64,000 nucleotides of DNA from Otis tarda. Lineage: Eukaryota > Chordata > Aves > Otidiformes > Otididae. The notes beneath the pieces are model-generated. The model was not told where the DNA came from and searched no databases. It saw only the letters and a program-made list of their open reading frames with translations. Within the stretch, counting starts at the first letter, position 1, and the number at the start of each line of letters is the position of its first letter. The position numbers and the translations under genes are program-made. Below, piece by piece: positions 44,262 to 64,000 of this stretch. The stretch spans positions 46,416,001 to 46,480,000 of the forward strand of contig CM048553.1 in assembly GCA_026413225.1 (NCBI GenBank), written 5' to 3'.

Positions 44262-44416
44262 GAGAGCACCATCATGCCTCTGAGGATCTCAAATCACTTT
44301 TCAATTATTAAAGTCTCCCAGTACCATTGTGAGATATTTATGAATACATGACAGTGACCTTCATTTTACAGATGAGGAATCTGAGGTGCAGAGGAGTTAA
44401 ACTTGGCCAAAGTTAC
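44262..44416 (-). repeat. Ancient amniote SINE (MIR / CORE / AmnSINE-like)
   Basis: On the minus strand CACCTCAGATTCCTCATCTG, then TAAAATGAAGG, and further on AGTGATTTGAGATCCTCAGA. These match, in order, the MIR/CORE-SINE phrases CTCAGTTTCCTCATCTGTAAAATGGGG and the AmnSINE/CORE-type GCTTTGAGATCCTC tail. Such SINEs are scarce and old in birds. The exact family cannot be fixed by eye. Confidence 0.65.
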
Positions 44417-45514
44417 AAAATAAGGTACTGGAAGAGCAAAGAACATGGAGTCATAGATTTTTCAGTTATGTGCTTTAACAGTTAGAAAATGGTCCTTCTG
44501 AGAACAGAGGAGAAAAAAAAGGGAGAAGTGGGACTAAGAAACTAGAGATGTATTAGATAAGAATTATGATATGTTGGCAGAGTGGTGTATGAGATAGAAG
44601 GGGAAAATCACAGTAGCTTCCAGCTGAAATACATCCACACAGGGAGAGATGTGCAGCCTGCTGGGGTAAGCTCTCAAATGAACAGTCAGCCATTAAATGG
44701 AAATGTGGATTTGAGATCTATCAGTTGGGACATCTTCAGACAATTTATATCTATGACCAAGTAATACTGGCTGCTGTTCAATATCTGATCAGCTGAAAGA
44801 ATCTTTACTAGCAAGCATGAATGATTGCACTGCAGGATATAGGTGGATGCATCTTGGCTATCCCATTGCCTTCATTTTATGGTACAAAATCATCAATCAA
44901 AGCCGATCCCATGGAAGTTACTTCTAAAGGAGAATCAGGGAGCTAGAGTTCTACATTACCTGCAAACTCATTTAAAAATACGTATTTCTAAAACCAAAAA
45001 CCCTTGCTCACAGGTGAGATTTTCCAAAATATTCAGCAGTGGCCCAAAACAGCTTCTCCTGGAACTAGCAACAAGAATGTTTTCAATTCAGTGGGAGCAC
45101 AACTCGTCCAAAGCCATGCCCTTAGAGCAATTGCACACAAGTTATTTTTGGTCACATTTTATCCTTAACTTCTAACAAGTCACATCTTTCACTATTGTCT
45201 TTTAGCAAATGAAGAAGCCAAAATTCAAACACTAAGAAAAACCATGATCTATTTTCTTCATTTATATACGTGAATATTTCAATGGAAAGATCAGTCCACA
45301 GCCAATCTGTTCTTGTGTGTCCTCTTTAAAAAAAAAAAAAGGTGGCTTGAATATCCTTTTGGTACAAAACCAGTTTTTGTGTCGCACACAAGTCATCTGT
45401 GTGTGCATGAAGTTACAAATCACTGCTTGTCACAAAATCAGACTGTGCAAAATTTCTTTTGGAAAATGTGTAATTAAAGTTGGATATTGGGTGTGAGACT
45501 GAAAAATACAAATG

Positions 45515-45735
45515 AAACAAAATATAAGGAAGAAATTTTTGACAATGAGGGTGGTGGAACACTGGAAGAGATTGCCCAGAGAGCTGGTAGATGCCCCATC
45601 CCTGGAAACATTCAAGGCCAGGTTGGACAGGGCCCTGAGCAACCTGTTCTAGTTGGAGATGTCCCTGCTTCTTGCAGGGGGGCTGGTCTAGATGACCTTT
45701 AAAGGTCCCTTCCAACCCAAACCACTCTATGATTC
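45515..45735 (+). repeat. CR1 LINE, short 3' end
   Basis: A severely 5'-truncated copy with TGAGGGTGGTGGAACACTGG, CCCCATCCCTGGAAACATTC and the terminal AAACCACTCTATGATTCT. It closely resembles the copy at 40.3-40.9 kb. It lies about 840 nt downstream of the CPNE4 stop, in opposite orientation to the gene. Confidence 0.93.
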
Positions 45736-46109
45736 TAAAATAAGAATTCCCAAACATAAGAGATGATAAATTTGCGTAGCCAAAATACAGCCTATTTGAA
45801 AGCCAGCCAGATCGTTTGGATTAAGTAGGTGTATTTTAAGACATGCAATCCGGATGGATCATGCCCTCCAAGCCAGATCTGTTCACAGCTACAGTCTGAA
45901 CCCTTCATAACAGCTAGATGTGTCAGGATTTTGAAAAAATTGCTACTCAAGGCACAGACTGAGTGGCCATGTTCAGGTGTCCGTGTTATAAGCTGCTAAC
46001 ATTAGAAATGGCCATGCTTCAGGCCAGGTCTCTTGAAATACTTTATTACCCTTTTCTTGGAATACGGAAGTTGAAAGCAGGCAGCCTTGTGGCAGAGAGA
46101 GAAATAAAG

Positions 46110-46575
46110 ACAACAACTGCAAAACTGTGTTGTTTTTATTTTAAACATGCAAAATACAGTTCATGCATCTGCCATTTTGAAAAATCTCTCAGTTCATAGC
46201 AGATTAAACCAAAGACATTTTGGCTATCGACTCTCAATAAATATTTCAAAATGCTTTACAGTGTAAAGATAAGAAATTTAGCAAAATTTCAACAAACCTG
46301 TATAAAAAAACAGATACAGATAACTTTTTATTTCAAGGCGACATGCTGTAATGTAAAGAGTTCACTTTTTTTTTCTGGATTTTTTTTCTCATAAAAAGTT
46401 TTCAACAATATAGCTGCTTAACAGATTTAAGCCTTTAGGCTACACATGCAAAAAAAAAGGTTATTTTAGTTAAAAATCACCAAAACGTGCTATTTTTTTT
46501 GTTTCATTTTTAAGTACAGTAGTTGTAGACAGTAGCATTTTTCTTTTTTAATTTTGTAAAAGAGTGCAGGCAGGT
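46110..46575 (-). other. CPNE4: CPNE4 3' UTR with probable poly(A) signal
   Basis: AT-rich sequence after the stop. AATAAA on the minus strand lies at 46135-46140 and is followed by a U/GU-rich stretch (GTTGTTGTCTTTATTT). An earlier hexamer at 46327-46332 could give a shorter form and one at 46042-46047 a longer one. Boundaries are inferred. Confidence 0.5.
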
Positions 46576-60269
<13,694 letters not shown>

Positions 60270-60918
60270 CTGCAGATAAATGGAAAGAAGAGAAGATGAC
60301 TGTAGTTAGAACAGTTATTCCAAGAGGACTTGTGGTTAAATAGATTCTTTCTGTGTTAAACCAGAGATCTTTCAAGCTTTCAGGCACTGAGTGTGAAATA
60401 CAGTCCCAGATGGAACTCCCTGCAGAAACAAAGTAACAAAACTGGAATCAAACTTGTCAATACCAACAACAAATCCAAGTTAAAATAGCACAATGAAAAA
60501 ACACCCTGGTACATAAGAAATCACATAAATGTGGTGTCAGGACTGAGCTGTCAATGCCAGGCCCAGAAAAGGGATCTATTGCTGAGGAGATTTAAATGCT
60601 GGCTCTCCCTAGCTCAGTATCTCTGATTGCAGGAGAGAGAAAGCTGGTCGTGATGTAGCACTGAAAGCACAAGCTCAGCCCCCTTCAGAATCCTGTGTTC
60701 CCATGGGTGAACAGTTCCTCATTTTAAGGCCATGGGATGAGTGGGTAAATAATTTGTTCTCCAATGAGATCAAGGCAGTCACCCAGACCTGCTGTGAAAT
60801 AATAATGTATGAAATGTAAAGAGTCTAAGCTGGTTAAGAAATTAGATTAGGCTGGGGGGAAATGAATAAGAAAAAACCTGAAGACTCTTGAATTTCCTCA
60901 AATTTAGTGACTATCCCG

Positions 60919-60934
60919 TTCTCTCTCTCTCTCT
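60919..60934 (+). repeat. (CT)n microsatellite
   Basis: TTCTCTCTCTCTCTCTTTT in a CPNE4 intron, on the minus strand a GA run. Confidence 0.9.
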
Positions 60935-62973
60935 TTTGCTCTGTCTAAATTTGTCTGTAAAAAATACCACAGAAGTATTTTCTGAAAGAGATTACTGTGA
61001 ATACAAAAAAAAAGTTGCTGATTTTCTAAAAAACCCAATGTATTGTATCTTTAGTGTCTTGGGAAAATAATACAAGACTTCTGTATGCACAAATAATGCA
61101 AAGCAATGTAAGTCTCAGGTTCCAGGCTTCCTCCATCTGTCTGATCTGCATCCAGAATACAAGTCTCTGGGGACTGAAACTTTCTTCAGATGCTCTTTTC
61201 TGGTTTCAAGGTTTGTTCTTGCCTGCATTTGTTGCAGATTCCTTTTTACTGCTTTCTTTGATCACTGAGAACACTTGATTCCTTTTAATCTCTTCAGCTC
61301 TGAAGCTCAGTCTCTTAATTCTCCTGTTTGTCTTCAGTTGCCTTGAACAAAGCCCAACTTTTGTCTTGCAATGCACAACATACAGATACACATATTGGTT
61401 TGCAAAAAATGGATATGGCTGAGAGTTAAGCAGGTGATTTGCATAATTTAAAGTTGACCTTAGGTATATCATCCCAGATTCATTTCAGTTACACACCGTT
61501 GAGATTTTATGGATCTCTGTAGGACCTTCAGAAGTTCCAACAGTGTAGTCATATAGAAAGCAACCTATTTACTCCCTGTACAATGGAACCTGGATTATTT
61601 GCAGAAAGATTTGTTTGTTGAATGTCTCTGTTACATTTGCTAGTTTAGATGACTTCACAGCACAGCACAGAAATTGGTCTATGACTAATAGACCCATAGA
61701 TCAAATATGTGATCACAGAGAAGCTTCTGTAAAGGTGAAGTCGTATAAGTTGACTAATTACTGCCAAATAGATTTTCTCATAGAGAAATTGAATTTCCCC
61801 ATCAAATGCTGGCCTTGCTCACCACAGTGATGCCTACCGTTATTTACTAAGAGATTAAATAAAGCGGACTTCTACCATGATGATGGGAAAGAACTGAAGC
61901 AAAAACTCACTGAAGAGTCTGCAGCCAGCTCAGCCCAGCCAGGAGTTTGCTACGTCTACATCAAGCATCAGTTGCCTTTTACAGAGGGTTTTATGCGGGC
62001 CATTCAGACTACTTTACTTGACTATGGAAGATGATGCAGAAAGTCACGAAGTATGTTCCTCGCTGAGCAGGCACAGAAGAGCAGGGCTGTCAGATACGCT
62101 TCAGAGGTGCTCCAAAGCCCTTCTGTCTGGCTGCTCTGTACGTCTCTCGGCACACTTTGCCCAGCTGGTATCTGCCACTATCCTGACCAGCTGCAGGCTA
62201 AAGGTAATTGCAGCTGTCAAAAACCGTTATGTGAGTTTTCACTCACTGATTATTTTTTTGTTGTTCAATAGCCTTTCTTCTTCCTTTAGGCTTTCTGTAT
62301 TTTGTATTAACTGCATCTCAAAAGAAACAAGGATGGTGATGCATGTTTATGTATTACAGGCTGGTTCTGCAAACACTGTACCTCTTCAGTGGTTTTATTC
62401 CTTTATTCCAAATGCACTTGAAATTATAGCAAAATGCTATAATTTGTGTATCACAATTCTCTTCCAGAGCTATGAATACAGTATTTTAATCTCACATGCA
62501 AGAATAGGCTGGATGCTTTTGTTGCTATACCTCTTTTAGGATCACACTATACAAGCAATTTACCTTGTTCAGAGCTATGGCACCCAGGCTGTTATTTAAG
62601 AAAAATACAGACAACAGTTCAGGCCAACAAGGGAAATTCAAGTCTAGTAAGTGTGCCAGTGATCCAAAAAATAATTCTTTCCGGGCAATGGCTGCTGTTC
62701 TCTCAAAGCAAGTGGCCCTCATACATTGTCATCCTGATTCACCAAGAACAATGTAAAAATTTATCCTGAAGGCAGGGCAGGAAACACAATGAATGTGGAA
62801 GTATTGGGTAGTTTTCTATGCTCTCTGGACAATATATCGCAATTTGAACAAGATTGAAGTATAATGTGAAGGAGAGAAGTTCTTTGAGCAGCTCAGTGAT
62901 GGTTCACAAATAGGAAATCATCACCCGAGGCAAGCCAACAGCAGATACTTTTAAAGCAGAGTTTCTCCAAATG

Positions 62974-63050
62974 AATCATAGAATGGGTTGGAAGGGACCT
63001 TTAATGATTATCTAGTCCAACCCCATGCTCAGAACTCATTCTCCACTCAG
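62974..63050 (-). repeat. CR1 LINE, 3' end relic in reverse orientation
   Basis: Plus-strand AATCATAGAATGGGTTGGAA, GGGACCTTTAATGATTATCT and AGTCCAACCCC are the reverse complement of a CR1 terminus. It lies in a CPNE4 intron in the same orientation as the gene. Beyond about 63,050 the match fades. Confidence 0.85.
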
Positions 63051-63290
63051 GTGAGTAAACCCAGCTGCTGTGCTTCAACCCCCACCCCGTGCTGTCTCTC
63101 CTGTGGTGGCCAGAATTCAAGAGACTCCAAACCGGCAGAGACTTCAGGTACATAATATGTTCTGAAGGCCTTACTGAACTTGGGCTGCTACCTGATAGGA
63201 CTCCATGTAAAGCCCAACCATGTCAAAAGGTGATTTGAATCATTCAATGCTTTTGTTTTCAAAACAGTGCAAGGTAGTCAGCCTTTCTCC

Positions 63291-63318
63291 TTTTTTTTTT
63301 TTTTTTTATTTTTTTTAA
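63291..63318 (+). repeat. T-rich tract
   Basis: T17, one A, then T8 followed by AATTAAA, in a CPNE4 intron. Confidence 0.9.
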
Positions 63319-64000
63319 TTAAACATGCAAGGGCTTTTGTGACTGCAAGGTAAATCGTGCTGATGACAGAGGATTAAAAGCTGGTATCTTTCTAAATGGC
63401 ATCTTTCTGATACTGAATGATACAGTCCTTGTGCACTCTCAGAACTGATAAACTAATGGAGAAAAGAAGGCAAAAGTGTAAACATTTAAGATACGGAAGA
63501 CTAGGAAATCCTCAGGGGAAGCAACAAGACACTTGGCTGTTCAAAAGCAAGCATATTTATATAATCTGCTAGGGTGGTTTGTGTGATGGATCAATCTGTC
63601 AGTCAGGAAATCCTGTAATATGTTAAGCCGTGCAAACACAGAATGACTGCTTTACATTAGTACCTGGCACAGAGAATTTTGCAAAGGACTGCAGACCATG
63701 GTCCATGGTGGAAGTCAACCTCATGATAAGGAGTGACATCACAGAACCGTGATTGCGTCATGGACCCTGGATTAAGTTTCAAATATGTAGCTGACCCTCT
63801 GCTCAGCCCTCCTCCTCTCTCTTAATATCAATCAATAAAACCAATCCATAAAAGGAAAGGAGAGAGAAAATCTGGAGTACAGAGGTGATTACATGTGATC
63901 AGCCTGGCATTACCTGGGTGGCTGCACAAAACACCACTCAAGGCCTCTAACTAAGGACATTTAGTTGCACTTGGCTATGTATTAATCTTTCCCCCCTGCA

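Larger units (their letters stand above)
40915..46109. other. MRPL3-CPNE4 intergenic region
   Basis: Holds a short CR1 (45.5 kb), an ancient SINE (44.3 kb) and an unidentified minus-strand frame at 41,678-42,034 inside a stretch that is less AT-rich than the introns. No promoter-like island besides the MRPL3 one. The rest shows nothing recognisable. Confidence 0.7.
60270..64000 (-). other. CPNE4: CPNE4 intron running off the window
   Basis: No further copine exon is visible. The expected upstream exon, with a block like FGFGARIP, must lie beyond 64,000. Holds a CT microsatellite (60.9 kb), a reverse CR1 relic (62.97 kb) and a T-rich tract (63.3 kb). The plus-strand 173-codon frame at 62018-62539 has no recognisable domain. 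Confidence 0.8.

Noticed and set aside
62018-62539. Plus-strand 173-codon frame in a CPNE4 intron
   Set aside because: No domain or family is recognisable, it is antisense to the gene, and composition shifts along its length like random intron sequence.

Overview
The window is a piece of a vertebrate nuclear genome, most likely a bird. The main evidence is several CR1 (chicken repeat 1) LINE fragments that end in the typical 3' terminus (...CCATTCTATGATTC), AT-rich spliced introns, a single CpG island, and two multi-exon genes whose order and orientation match the MRPL3-CPNE4 neighbourhood of amniotes. The species cannot be fixed from the sequence alone.

Layout. Positions 1 to about 8.3 kb are downstream flank with no exon that I can recognise. 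From 8,726 to 39,771 on the minus strand lies a complete MRPL3 gene (mitochondrial large-subunit ribosomal protein uL3m). All ten coding exons could be placed; every intron is GT-AG, the phases agree, and the spliced product is 348 residues, the length I recall for the human protein. Its first exon sits in a CpG island (about 39.42-40.26 kb) that carries three ETS-type cores just upstream of the ATG. A 6.8-kb intergenic stretch (39.8-46.6 kb) holds two CR1 copies, an ancient MIR/CORE-type SINE and one unidentified protein-like open frame. From 46,576 upward on the minus strand are the last four coding exons of a copine gene, called CPNE4 from the copine (vWA-like) domain sequence, the C-terminal motif and the synteny with MRPL3. 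Its remaining 5' exons lie beyond position 64,000.

The two genes run in tandem in the same direction and have unrelated jobs: MRPL3 serves mitochondrial translation, and CPNE4 encodes a calcium-dependent phospholipid-binding protein. Most other open frames are chance frames in introns or lie in repeats. There is no sign of bacterial, viral or CRISPR-type systems. The items most worth a second look are two unidentified protein-like frames (25.9-26.3 kb and 41.68-42.03 kb), the ancient SINE at 44.3 kb, a perfect 12-bp hairpin at 49.7 kb, a palindromic TA satellite at 12.5 kb and a homeobox-site-like AT-rich block near 1 kb.
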